In this document: positions 1-11,508 of the stretch, in pieces
Position numbering within the stretch: the stretch's first letter is position 1
Layout of the letters: each line of letters begins with the position of its first letter
Assembly (NCBI GenBank): GCA_012931725.1
Contig: CM022944.1
Coordinates: 76,540,151-76,604,150, forward strand
Source: Litsea cubeba
Lineage: Eukaryota; Streptophyta; Magnoliopsida; Laurales; Lauraceae
Length of the DNA: 64,000 nucleotides
Direction: 5' to 3'
Made by a program: the position numbers and the translations under genes
The notes under the pieces: model-generated
Told to the model about the DNA's origin: nothing
Seen by the model: the letters and a program-made list of their open reading frames with translations, nothing else
The model's database searches: none

Positions 1-694
1 CGCGGACCGCATCAAGAATCCCGGCTTCCTTCAAAACGACGCCACCAATCAGCAGGACGCAATCAGTCCACGACTTCCACTCGGAGTCAGCACTGAAATG
101 GCCACGAAGTCGAAAAGGCTTCACCCAATTGCTATCGTCACTGCTGAAAATACCAAGGCCCACCGGTCTCAAATCGACCGATGGATAATCAAAGCCCTGG
201 TAACCACTGGCCAGCATCAACATGTCTAAGTCAGTAGGCGACTTCTCCGCATATCCAGGAGAACCGCCAACAAAAACCCCGGTCTTGATTACATTTGTCC
301 TTCTCATCCAGCTTGGAGGATCTTCCCTCTTAGAGCACGTGGGGGCAGGGCTCATGATCGAGACGGTGTGATCAAACGTCGACCAGGTAGCAACAGTCTT
401 CTTCTCACCATCTGCTGTGAAAGAGAACTGAAAACATCTCCTCTGGTATGTCATGTCATCAGGGACGGCATCACCAAAGAAGAAGGTAGGCTTGGATAAA
501 ACACTCTGATCTTCCATCACCCATGGACGACTGCTTACCATGATCTTATAAAAATCCTCTCCCTTGAGGGAGTCGCACTCTTCCAGATTTCTCTTAACAT
601 ACTGGACCTTCTCCTAGGCCTGTTGAACGGCCGGATTAGAAGATCTAGCAGATCGACGAGGTATGCTTGTAGCAGGCTCTTTACCATTGTTCAT
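1..694 (-). pseudogene. Antisense ORF of a Tat-type Ty3/gypsy element (partial, one stop)
   Basis: Read on the minus strand from an ATG at 694, the frame runs off the window edge with one internal TAG at 614-616, giving about 230 residues. The first 26 residues are Ser/Arg/Pro-rich; after the stop comes a compact globular-looking stretch rich in Trp, Phe and Tyr (SSRPWVMEDQ, FSFTADGEKK, WVKPFRLRGHF). I do not recognise a catalytic motif. Its position is telling: it points away from a polypurine tract and LTR on the opposite strand, with a tandem-repeat 3' UTR between them. Tat-lineage gypsy elements are known to carry an extra ORF in antisense orientation downstream of pol, some related to plant mobile domains, and this matches that layout. 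Assignment to that class is inference from position. The CAG-to-TAG type stop suggests decay, though a short read-through or a downstream start (MVSSRPW) is possible. Confidence 0.55.
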
Positions 695-1600
695 TCTGGA
701 AGAACCACTTGCAAAGGATGGAAAAGAAAAAGATCAAACATCAAAATGACAGAGTTTCGCTAAAAAAGTTCGGCGAAATTTTGACATGATGCCGGGGCAA
801 TTCCAAAGAAAAGGAACTATCTCGAAAGAAATAGAAAGCTTAAAGATGGGCTCAACATTGCTGCGAGCTCCGAACAGACTTTCGAAACCTCAAAGTCTCC
901 GCAAAATCAGGATGGGCTCAACATCACTGCGAGCTCCAAATTCCCAAATTTGTGAAAACTTTCAGGTATGCTATCACATCACGCTACAATTCAATTTACA
1001 AAAAAATATACATGCATGAACATCTTGGTTTGCCAAAAAAAAATGCATTATCATGATGAGAAAAAAAAAAAGAAAAGAAACTTTCTCAAAAAAAAAAGAA
1101 GGAGAAAGGAGAAAGAAAACGAACAAAAAAAAAAGAAAAGAAACTTTCTCAAAAAAAAAGAGAAAGAAAACAAAAAAAAAGAGAGAAAAAGGGGCTGGCC
1201 CACAGGCCACGTGGCCGTACGGCCAGATCCATACGGATCTGTCCGTACGGCCCACAAAAGAAAAAAAAACATGCAAAAAAAAAAGAAAGCATGAAAAAAA
1301 AAAGAGCAAACACGTGAAAAAAAAAGAAAAGAAAAGAAACAAACAAAAAAGAAAGAAAGGACTTTTTTTCCTACAATGGGGTTTTCTTGAAAAAGGGAAC
1401 TTACTTGAAGCCATTGATGGAGAAGAAGAAGAAAAGTCTTGAAGATCTTGAAGAAGAAGAACTCTTGGTCTTGAGGCCCTCTTGGGATTGTTGCAAAAGA
1501 AAGCAATAAGAGCAGGAGATCCAACCTCCTCCTTGCTTTTATAGAAGAGAGCAAACCAAAGAAGAAAAGAAGAAAGAGGTAAGTCTTACTAATTAGTAAC
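695..1600. repeat. Purine-rich untranslated block with short duplications
   Basis: This stretch has no supportable gene. A roughly 65-bp motif containing GATGGGCTCAACAT occurs twice (about 845 and 911). From about 1,055 to 1,420 the top strand is almost entirely A and G, with GAAACTTTCTC repeated inside A-runs. A GC-rich island at 1,195-1,255 interrupts it with several CCGTACGG-type palindromes. Long open frames here on both strands are low-complexity Lys/Arg or Phe/Leu runs and are not taken as genes. Confidence 0.6.
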
Positions 1601-1609
1601 CTTACCAAA

Positions 1610-1845
1610 AGAAAGAAATTAGAAAGATTCTTTCCCAAAAGAGAGATATCTTGAGGGATTCTCTCCCAAAAAGAAATCAATGAGAGATTTTCTCCCAAAA
1701 GATAGGATCAATGAAAGATTCTTTCCCAAAGGAAGATATCTTGAGATATTCTCTCCCAAAATAAAGGGAACATGAGAGATTCTCTCCAAGTAAAGATATT
1801 CTTAGATATTCTCTATCCAAAGGAGATATTTTTTTGATATTCTTT
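1610..1845 (+). repeat. Tandem repeat, about 31-bp unit, ~7 copies
   Basis: The core GATTCTCTCCCAAA recurs with starts near 1,626, 1,657, 1,686, 1,717, 1,748, 1,778 and about 1,808, giving a period of 29-31 bp. Units are diverged, mainly in the A/G-rich linker (AGATATCTTGA). It lies in the 3' untranslated region of the Tat-like element. Confidence 0.75.
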
Positions 1846-2116
1846 ATAAAATGACACCATATGAGATCTAAGCCATTTCAAAAGCTTAAGGTCCCATGGG
1901 TTAGCCCATATGAGCCAGGTTTGACCACCTAGGCACTAAAAAAAAAATTAGGCTTTTAGTCAAAGAGAAATCCCTCTTACCAAGAGCATACAAAAATGGT
2001 TCCATGCCTCTTTTGAGTTGATTCGACCATACAAAAGAGAATTCCAAGCCCCATGAGCTTCCAAAAATCAAACCATCCAGCCTCATCTACCAAATTGAGC
2101 CAAAATCTTGAAATTG

Positions 2117-2372
2117 ACATTCTACAAAAATCCAAACCAAAACCTGGTCCCCTAACTTGCCACATACAGCTTGTTAGGTCACAAGATCAAAACCAAAAAC
2201 CAAAACTTGATCCCTTAACTTGCCACATATAGCCTGTTAGGTCACAAGATCAAAACCAAAACTAATCCCCCAACATTCCACATACAGCTTGTTGGGTCAC
2301 ACGGTCAAAACCAAACCCGACCCCCAAACCTGCCACATACAGCCTGTTAGGTCACAAGGTCAAAACCCAAAT
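2117..2372 (+). repeat. Tandem repeat, 54-63-bp unit, ~4 copies
   Basis: The phrase CCACATACAGCTTGTTAGG followed by TCACAAGGTCAAAACC occurs four times, beginning near 2,160, 2,223, 2,279 and 2,333. Unit length drifts from 63 to 54 bp. It lies between the first tandem block and the polypurine tract, as expected for a repeat-bearing 3' UTR of a Tat-group element. Confidence 0.8.
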
Positions 2373-2581
2373 CCACATCCCTGATGTCATCTTCAAAACT
2401 CTGCCTCGAGATGGTACGTGATCCCTTTCACTACTATAAAACTCCCCTGGAAGCTCAAAAGGCTACAAATACCAAAAAGAAAAACTGTTCAAAGACTCTT
2501 GGTCAAGTCACAAGCTCTCCTTCAAAAAAACTCTTCGAGGCACATCGACTACAAAAGTTAAGCAAATCATCACTGCACCTC

Positions 2582-2592
2582 GAGGGGGCATT
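2582..2592 (+). other. Polypurine tract of the Tat-like element
   Basis: GAGGGGGCATT directly precedes the LTR start TGTTGACACC at 2,593. A G-rich purine tract immediately 5' of the 3' LTR is where plus-strand DNA synthesis is primed, so the LTR at 2,593 is a 3' LTR on the + strand. Confidence 0.7.
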
Positions 2593-4900
2593 TGTTGACA
2601 CCAAAAATGTCACTATGCCTCTTCAAGATCCAAAAAGCTACATGAAGTCGCAACCTGCTATAAATAGGCAATGCTACTTCCAAAAAATCAAATCTTGTCA
2701 GAATCAAACAAAAACTACAAGATCCTTCAAGACAGCCAAAAGAGGAGTGCACAAGAAGTTTCGGGCCATTTCAAAATCATTTAGCCTAACTTCGCTTCTC
2801 CGGCAGCTGAAAAGGAGCTCCCGGCGGCGAAAGCATCGGAGACACCAAATCTTTGATCAGAGCCGATGGATGATCTCAAAATACATCCAAAAGGCTCCAC
2901 GTCAGGTTCCGAGTCAAACCGACAACGTTTGACCCTACATCAACCCTCGAACAGCTAAATCAGTCCTTTCGGCGGCGAAGCTCCCCGGGACCATGGTTTC
3001 CAAGAAAGAGCCTATGGATCATCTTAAAATGACTCCAATAGGTTCCCTGTCAAATTTCAAGTCAATCGGACATCGGTTGACCGCACATCAAGCCGCGACA
3101 TCTTCATCGTGACAAAAGCAAGTCTACTGGTGATAGGACCCCAAACGGCTTCAAAACTCAAACAAAAGCCTATGGTTGGTCTTTTTTATTGCTTAGCAGG
3201 CTTGACCCCAAATTTTAGGTCATTCTGACATCGTTTGACCTAGTTTCAGCTTCTGACGCAAAATCGGCAGCTCTGCGCGACAAAGTCTTCGGCTTTCTCA
3301 GAAAATTGGAAACTTTGCAAAAAAAAATGCAAGGATTCTCATCAGGTTTTCTATAGGGAAATCAAGCCACTAAATGATCAAAAATGTCAAGGAAAAATAC
3401 AGAACAAAAAAGAACAAAAAAACAGCAAAAACGGACACAAAACGGGGGAAAACCCCCCCAGGATCGCAGGTCCCTGCGACCCTGGCCCAGGGTCACCGGC
3501 GACCCTGGAGCCTGGGATCGCAAGGAGGGCCCCGGAGACCCCATTTTTCGCCGTTTCTTCGCGATTCGAAGCGTCTGACCTCTTGTATTTTCCAAAATTC
3601 ATACTTTTGAGACACCAAATCCTCTGACATCCATCAAAAACACGGGTCAATCATCAAGAGTATCGAAATCAACATTGATCGCCAACCGGTCAACCAAAAA
3701 AGTGTGCTTTCTACCCGACCGATCGAGAAATCGACAGGACAGATGGCACCGACCCTCTATTGGCAACCAATACCTGAAGTTACATGGTCATCCAATGTCG
3801 ATCTACATGAAGATCCATCGATGATCATCACCAGAAGAATCCCAAAAGACGCGGCACGACCCGTGACTCTTCAACTGCTCGGCGACCTCTTAATGCGATT
3901 AATTGACTAGCTTTATTACAGTCATTAATCCATTTCTTTGGACGGCCCAATCAGAAGCAAGCATCCGGGAGTTACAAGTCAAGAGATTCATGACATTTAA
4001 ACCATGAAACTCCTCCCATCATGGCGATTAAAGGCGATTAAATGCCCTCAATCTCCTCCGCCCAATCAGAAGCTAAGAAAAAGGAGTTGCAAAATAAAGG
4101 AATTAAATCCTGTAACTCCTCCCATTATGCGGCTTAATGACAATAAAAGCCCATAAACCCTCCTAAATGGCTACCAAAAAGCCTATAAATAGGAGAGCAC
4201 TCCAAGAAGAAAAACACACACAACAGACTGCAGAAATTCGGAAACTCAGACAGAAAAAGGCATTAGAAATCTAAGAGAAAGGAAAAGAGAAAACTCTGCG
4301 GAAGTTCTACACCGACCACCGCTACAAGGTGACAAAAGTCCCTTGGGGGGTATCCCCCCCAAGGTCCTTGCCTTCTCCTTCTGCCTCCAATGGCTTAGAC
4401 GTGGCTTTTCAGCCCATCTACTTAGTTTTTTATTGGACATAAGACCTCCTTTTGGTCTTTGTCCTCTAAAAACCTGAGGTTATAGCCAAGCCAAGCGAAT
4501 CGATAGCATCCTCTGTTCTCATCTGCATGGATGATGGTGAAGTCCACATATCGCTTGCGACCGTCAATCTGAACGGGTCCCCCAAAATCTCCTGAGAAGT
4601 TAGATCCTCCCTTTCTTGTTTTTCATTGTAGTTTGTATTTTTTCAAAAGAGACAAAAATCACAACTCTTATCTTTCATTATTGATAAGGATTGTAAATCG
4701 GCTATAAACGCCAAAATCGGCTATAAATGCCAAAAAAATCCCTTTCACGGCAAATCAAGAAAATGTCTCTTTTCTTAAATATATGTGCAATGGAAAACTT
4801 GAAAGAAGTTGATTTCTTTTTTACTTGCGAAGGTTGATCTCCAGATCACCACTTGCAATTCCAAGTAAAATAGAAAATCTAGTACACCCACACAAAAGAA
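2593..4900 (+). mobile_element. 3' LTR of the Tat-like element (TGTTGACACC family)
   Basis: The LTR starts TGTTGACACC after the polypurine tract. Its U3 contains diverged modules of about 150 bp, each with a TTTGACC/GTTGACC core (2,928, 3,076, 3,234). A TATA box (CTATAAATAG) lies near 4,182, followed by a plausible transcription start region with CACACACAACAGAC. The first 1.15 kb is matched in reverse by the split LTR at 5,012-11,508; the part beyond 3,737 has no partner in the window. Apparent coding capacity in it (for example 2,384-2,932) is non-coding LTR sequence that keeps a frame by chance. Confidence 0.6.
4182..4191 (+). promoter_or_regulatory. TATA box of the Tat-like LTR
   Basis: CTATAAATAG lies about 1.6 kb into the LTR and is followed within 40 bp by a CACACACA-rich start region. 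It fits the U3/R boundary of an LTR promoter. Confidence 0.55.
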
Positions 4901-5476
4901 ATGTTGATGCACGCCTCTGCCCCCCTTCGGTTACGAAAGGGTCGGACCCAAACGGACTCCCACATCCGCCGACCTCGGTAGAACCGAGCGAGCAGGATGC
5001 GCTGGTCCATCAGTCGATTTCTCAATCGGTCGAGTAGAAAGCACACTTTTTGGGTTGACCGGTTGGCGATCAATGTTGATTTTGATACTCTTGATGATTG
5101 ACCCGTGATTTTGACGGATGTCAAAGGATTTGGTGCCTCAAAATTATGAATTTTGGAAAATCCCAGGAGTTGGAAGCTTCGAATCGCGAAAAAACGATGA
5201 AAAACGGGCTTTCCGGGGCGAACCCGGCGTTTTCAGGCTCCATGGTCGTCGGCGACCCTGGGCCAGGGTCGCAGGGGTGTGCGACCCTGGGGGGAAATTT
5301 TCCCCTTTTGTCCCGTTTTGCGGTCGTTTTTGATGTTTTTCGATTCTTTTTTCTTTTGTATTTTTTCTTGACATTTTTTATCATTTATTGGCCTGATTTC
5401 CCTGTAGAAAACTTGATGAGAATCCTTGCATTTTGGAGTGCAAAGTTTTCAATTTTCCGGGAAAGCCGAAGACTTT

Positions 5477-8400
5477 TGTCACACCCCAAGACCGGGCCCT
5501 GCCGTGATCCAACCTCGGGATGTGAAATTTTAGGATTAATTAAGATTTTTTGTTATATTTCCCAAGATCCGCATGTGTGAGGTTAACAAAATTCCATCAC
5601 GATCAGAATATATTTTCGCGGAAGCTAAACATGGTGTTGCGACCTGGAGCCCGTGGCCATCGGATTCCGTGTCGCACTCAACCAATATCATAAAGCCATC
5701 AAATGAGCAGACTTGTAAAAATCATAAATCATAGTATACTGAGCTGGCAGTAACAGGACATTTTATTTCCCACATATGTTAAAGTTACAAAACACAAGTG
5801 TCTTAATTACAAATCCCAAGAAAAAGGCTAACAAAGCCATACAAAAGTAAACAACTAAATAAAATGCTACCCCAAAAGCTATTACGAACTCCGGTGCCAA
5901 ACCTGACATCTATATGACATCAAAGGCAGCCTCTCGTATCAGACCAGTGGCTCAACCGCCTCCTCCGACCAAACACCTAAAAAGGGGAAGAGAAAGAGTC
6001 CTGGCACCAAACAAAAGGGAGGGGTCAGACACGACGGTCTGGCAAGCAAAATTCAGATAATATGGTAATGGGCATTTATAAAATCTTATGGAATAATTGT
6101 AAATTCATTTAAAGAGTCTAAACAATAATAGTAATAAATCATGATAAAATGATTGAAAGACTGAACATAAATATCAAAGCCAATAAATGAACTGTATCTG
6201 AAACATAAATATCTTAAAAAGATAACAGACTATGTAAAACATTTAATAATTGGAAATACATTTAAAATCCTAAATAATAGAGACAATAAGATAAAAGATC
6301 GATGTCTTGAACATTAACAATCCAAAGACTATAATAAGCTGAAACAAACAAGGATCATAAAATAAAATATCAAACGGATAAAACATTGGCAAACCACATA
6401 TAGCTATATTCTCTTAATACCGAAGTAACAAGAGCAGACAGAACCGTACCCACTACTCGTGCGACCGGAACGAACAAGGTCGTTATCAAACAGAACCGTA
6501 GCCACTACACATGGGACCGGACAAAACCGTTGCCATAGTCGGTACAGACAGAATCCAAGCTGCAGCTGGCAGACAAATTAAAGATCCCAAGCCGAGTGAT
6601 CGGCCCGACAAGGTGACATAAGCTTAGTGGTGCCTTTAGTTTTCAAAACCCGAACCGATACAAATCAAATCATAAAAGTGATTCATTTCTGAGACCGATG
6701 AAAGGACTACTCCTAAACAATTACATACTGAATATACTGACAAATCCAACAAATCTGATGAGTAGCCTTATCGATGTATTTCCGAACGTGGCGAAGCACT
6801 CAAATCTATTTGAAATCAATTCATAGAAAACATACGAATTTCTGTGCTAACCGACTCAAATACACATCAAGGCAATTTGTATAAAATCATATAATCGATC
6901 CTTTCGAACGTGGAAAACCACTAGATTCTATTTCGAATCACCGATGCTTTCAAACGTAATGAATCACGTAAATCCTTTCAAATTAATTTGCCAAAGAATG
7001 CATATACGTTTTCTAACTTAAAATGGAATGGAATAGTGTATGTGATTCAATGGTTTACCAAGGGATATCTCAATGCACACTTAAATCCCTAAATGTTGAT
7101 TTATAAACATATGTTTGGTACCAATGAAAATCCACAACTATTTAAGTTATACAGTGTGCATTAAGACTTATAAAATTCCCGGGTAAAATCTCACATCAAA
7201 CTTTCTCTCATTTCTTAATCAATTTACACATTTCAAAGTATCACAATATATCTTAATCATTCTCAAGCTTCCATAGATAAATAAGGAGTCAATGGGCCTC
7301 AAATCAGCCAAGTGAATGGGCTGGAATGGACCTTAAACGGGCCTAGAAAGAAGCCATAAGACAACCCGAAAATAGACTTACAAAATGACCCAGAACAGGG
7401 CCTAGGTCCGCTTGAGCGGACCCCATCCAGAACATGGGCCGCTCGAGCGGATCCCAGTTATGTTGGCTCCGTTCTAAGTGCAGAAAATGCACTTTTTTCT
7501 ACATATTTTGATTCTTTTCTTCCCCTCTTTCCTCTTTTACATGAATTCACATACATTTGGGCTTCTCCTTGCTGTTACAACTCCATTGAATCATTCACAC
7601 ACTAAATCATTCCACCCACATCCAATGAATCAATTAAAAGAACATAGCTTTCTTCACTCAATAAAACATTAAAGTTATGAAATATAAAGAGTTGAACTAA
7701 ACATGAGCAATTGGAGAACAAAATTCTAGATTGTTACAAAACAATAGCTTAAAGGTAAGTAAACATAAACCATTACTCAAACCCTTCAAATATAAATCTA
7801 TAAATCATGAGAAGAACATAACATTCAATGAAAATATTATGAAATCATTCCCATTCAACACAATCATCATATTAGCTGAAGTATTTACTTGCCTTTGGTC
7901 AAGAAGAGAAGATCAAATCACTCCAAAAATCAACTCCCTAGAGCCTCTAGCTCCAAATCTACAAAAGCCCCAAAAAAGTCCAAGAGAAAACCCTAGAAAA
8001 ATCAATCCTTTGCAAAATCCCATGAAAACTCTTTGCATATATGAGGAAAACATTCCAAAGACTTAGGAAAACTAGATTTTTAAGAAAAGAAAACCATTGC
8101 TAACCTTTGGTAGCTCAAACAAGGAAGAAAGGCCTGGAAGAGGGATCTTCTCTAGCTCAAATCTCTTGAAAATGGCATCTTAGGATAGCTTGGAAGATGA
8201 GGAAGAAGATTAGAAGATCATTCCCTCACTTAGCACTCAAGATGGGAGCTTTCTAGAAGAGAGAGAAAAGGGCTGGGAGAAAACCCTAGGCCTCCACTCT
8301 TTGTTGCAGGAAAATGAAAGAATGGGGAAGAAGAAGAACCCATTGGCTTTATAAAGAGTTAAGTGGGCTGGGCCCCATGGGCCCCAACATTACAAAGGGC

Positions 8401-8861
8401 TGAAACTAACATTTGTGGGTCCCGAATGAGATCGACGAAGAAGACAAAATCGATTAACAAAATATTAACTTTCCAAAAAGTATATTTTCCCCAATTTCTG
8501 AAATTTTTGAAATTCAAGTACAGATTTAGTGTGAAAAGTCAATTTTGCCCCTTTTCTCGAGAAACGTATTTTCTGATCATCAAATCAAAATGGTCAAAAC
8601 ATGAAAGTTGTTAAACTTAATGAGATGAGTCAAAATAAACCAAATTTTGAATTTTTAGAAATCAAGAGTAATTTCTCATAAAAATACATTTTACAAAGGC
8701 CGGGTCAAACTAAAGTCAACGGTCCTCAAAATCTCCAAGGTTATGGAAAAAAAATCTGGTCAAACTCAAAAATAAAGTCAAACCAACTCTAATCTCGCTT
8801 AAAAAGCTAAACCACGATTAAAACAATACTAAACAAAAGAACTGGGGGTCGGGGTCTTACA
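5477..8861 (-). mobile_element. Solo LTR of a chromovirus-like Ty3/gypsy family
   Basis: The insertion is flanked by the 5-bp duplication ACTTT (5,472-5,476 and 8,862-8,866) and has TG...CA ends. On the minus strand it begins TGTAAGACCCCGACCC and ends GGGGTGTGACA, resembling the chromovirus LTR at 14,523 (TGTCAGACCCCGACCC to GGGGGCATGACA). Internal landmarks are shared, such as the block around AAGCTTAGTGGTGCC near 6,630. Length is 3,385 bp against 3,205 bp. No internal region or PBS is present, so it is a solo LTR left by recombination. ORFs inside it are not genes. Confidence 0.85.
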
Positions 8862-9100
8862 ACTTTGTCGCGTAGAGCTGCCGATTTTCCGTCAGAAGTT
8901 GAAACTGGGTCAAACGATGTCGGAATGACCTGAAATTTGGGGTGAAGCCTCCTGAGCAATAAATAAGACCAACCATAGGCTTTTATTTGAGTTTTGAAGC
9001 TGTTTGGGGTCTTATCTCCAGTAGACTTATTTTTGTCGCGAGGGGGATGTCGCGCTTTGATGTGCGGTCAACCGGTGTCCGATTGACTTGAAATTTGACA

Positions 9101-10905
9101 ATTGTAAGTTTTATGGACTTAATCCAGTAGATGATATAATAAATTGATTAAATTATTTATTTATTCATATATTCATGCTTACTTTTCATGAGATGAATGG
9201 CGATTTATTATATATATGCACATAACCAATACGAATGACATGATGGTTCATGAGATGAACCGGAGTCCACAAGTATATTAGATATAACAAATGTGTAATG
9301 ATGAGATCCATATACGGGAGACATGTGTAACAAATCTTATACTTAAACATCTTGACAACCAGTGATGAGACTGGACATCTCATACTGACAAGGTTGCAGC
9401 ACTTTGATCACTATGAGATAGTGTGATTTGTCTCGATCATCAGAATGTAAGATTCTGGATCATAGTGCTGGTACATTGGATGTATTGAAGGACCATGAGA
9501 AGCACCTTATAAATATTGTCTTTACTTTAAGGTCTGCTCTCATAATTCCCTAGCAATAGGCTCTCAATCCTGAGACATTAATGAACTCAAGTTTCTATCT
9601 ATTCATTTGCTTTGAGTCACCAATGAGTGAGGCCAGCTGTAGGTCAACATCTCGGTGATTTGGGTACGTGGTAGTAGAGCTGTGGGAACATTCAATGGTC
9701 AAGATGGAATCTATCTCTAATATCCCCTTGTGCCAATTAATAGATTTATCATTGGTAAGTGCGCACCCATTCCGATTAAGAGTTAATTGGAAAGGTACCT
9801 ATGATCATTATAATTAATTGGGGCTCAAGGATAATAAGATATGGATCTAGTTTGGACGACAGGTCCAATTGATCCATGGATATTGATAGAGGGGTCTACT
9901 TGTGGTAATGTGGAAGTTTAGGGTCTTCTATGTAATATTCCTAAGACTGGAGTTCAATTGCATTTATATAGTGGAGTTATTTGCAATTAACTATGGGCCC
10001 GGATTACACATGAAATGTGGGGTCGCATGTCCCAGTTGGAGCCAGCTTTCTAAGGAATCCCTAGTGGTCCCCACGCTAGCCCAATTATTAGAAAGTATCT
10101 AATTCTAGTTAAACTCTAAAAAGAAAGTTACTATTACTATTTGAAGTGAGACTTCTAATAGTGGTAATAGTAGGCTTACTAATTTTAGTAGAAGTGAGAC
10201 TTCTATTTTAATTAGAAAGTTACTAATCATATTTGAAGTGAGACTTCTAATTATGATATGGTAAGTTACTAATTAATTAATGGAAGTAAGACTTCTATTT
10301 TAATTGAGAAGAGATAGTTACTAATTTTTGGAAGTAAGACTTCTAATGGAAATTAGTAAGTGGGGCTTGCAAAAGCTATAAATAGAGGAGAGGAGGGCTG
10401 ACGTCCCATGCATGCTCCATACAAAGGGATTCACGCCCAGCCCTCTCTAGTGCAAAAGTTGCACGAGTTCTTTCTCCTCTCCCTCTTCTAGTTCTCTTTC
10501 TAGTTCCTCCCTAGAGTTCCTAGTAGTTTTCTCTTGGAGATCCCACCATCTTCTTGAGAAAATGGAGAATCTGATACGGGTCATAGCATGGAAGATCAAG
10601 AGGTCTTGGAGATTCCTATTTGATTAGTGAAAGCGTTTCATCATAAAAGAAAGACGCAACTTCTCCATTAGAGCACAACCGAGCTCCAAAGGTATAATCC
10701 ACTTCCTTGCATGTTGTAGATTATTATGGATGCTTGTTAGTTGTTGTTTCTATCTTTTAGATAGATTGTCTTACTGATCATGATGGCTAAGATTGAGGAC
10801 ATAGATCTTGGACTGGGTTTTATAGCCTTCTGGATAGTTGATCCCTGCGTCAAGTGGGTCAAAAGTTTTTGAAACCTATCCTAGAGGCCCACCCTATTTC
10901 CAACA
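9101..10905 (+). mobile_element. Copia-like solo LTR, ~1.8 kb
   Basis: The flanking LTR, compared with its inverted partner near 3,045-3,070, shows that everything between 9,100 and 10,906 is inserted. The insert ends TTTCCAACA and aligns along its length with 54,455-56,041 and more weakly with the minus strand of 35,710-37,720. It contains a TATA box near 10,380 (CTATAAATAG). The 5' boundary does not give a clean TG start or target duplication, so a few bases may be lost there. No coding region is present. Confidence 0.75.
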
Positions 10906-11508
10906 AGGGAACCTATTGGAGTCATTTTGAGATGATCCATAGGCTCTGTCTTGGAAACCATGGTCCTGGGGAGCTTCGCCGTCGAGAGGCCTGATTTGGC
11001 TTCCGAGCGTCAAAGTCTGGTCAAATGTTGTCGAAATGACCTGAAACTTGACGTGTAGCCCTTTGTAAGCATTTTGAAGCCGTCCATGTGCTCTGTCTGA
11101 TGAGTGATGGCCTCGGTGGTTCTCGCCGCTGAGAGGCTTGATTTAGATGTTCGAGGGTTGATGTAGGGTCAAACATTGTCGGTTTGACTTGGAACTTGAC
11201 GTGGAGTCTTTTGGATGTATTTTGAGACCATCCACAGGCTCTGATAGAAGATTTGGTGTCTCCGATGCTTTCGCCGCCGGGAGCGCCTTTTCAGCTGCCG
11301 GAGAAGAGAAGTTATGCCAAATGATTTTGAAATTGCCCGAAACTTCTTGTGTACTCCTCTTTTGACTGTCTTGAAGGATCTTGCAGTTTTTGTTTGATTC
11401 TGACAAGATTTGATTTTTTGGAAGTAGCATTGCCTATTTATGGTAGGCTGCGACTTCATGTAGCTTTTTGGATCTTGAAAAGGCAAAGTGACATTTTTAG
11501 TGTCAACA

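Larger units (their letters stand above)
1..4900 (+). mobile_element. 3' part of a Tat-like Ty3/gypsy retrotransposon
   Basis: The order seen is antisense ORF, purine-rich and tandem-repeat untranslated region, polypurine tract at 2,582-2,592, then an LTR that starts TGTTGACACC at 2,593 and has a TATA box near 4,182. Gag, protease, RT and integrase would lie to the left of the window. Tat/Ogre-group elements commonly have long 3' UTRs made of tandem repeats and large LTRs. The exact right end is uncertain because no second LTR of the same element is in view; 4,900 is an estimate. Confidence 0.55.
5012..11508 (-). mobile_element. Related LTR in inverse orientation, split by two solo LTRs
   Basis: Read on the minus strand it begins TGTTGACACT at 11,508 and follows the + strand LTR at 2,593 to about 5,012. 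The pieces are 11,508-10,906, 9,100-8,862 and 5,476-5,012; the gaps are later insertions. The segment 10,985-11,150 holds one extra copy of the ~150-bp module absent from the left LTR. Its upstream end sits directly against the gag of another gypsy element, so the LTR inserted there. Its far end loses similarity near 5,012 and no matching target duplication was found, so it is probably truncated or rearranged. Confidence 0.7.

Noticed and set aside
1051..1698. Long open frames on both strands in the A/G-rich block
   Set aside because: They encode Lys/Arg/Glu or Phe/Leu/Ser runs forced by base composition, with no domain and overlapping each other on opposite strands.
2384..2932. 182-codon + frame and its reverse-strand relative at 11,169-11,486
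   Set aside because: Both are the same stretch of LTR; the frame crosses the polypurine tract and the LTR boundary, so it is not a protein gene.
5098..5580. 160-codon + frame
   Set aside because: It reads across the junction between the split LTR and the inserted solo LTR.
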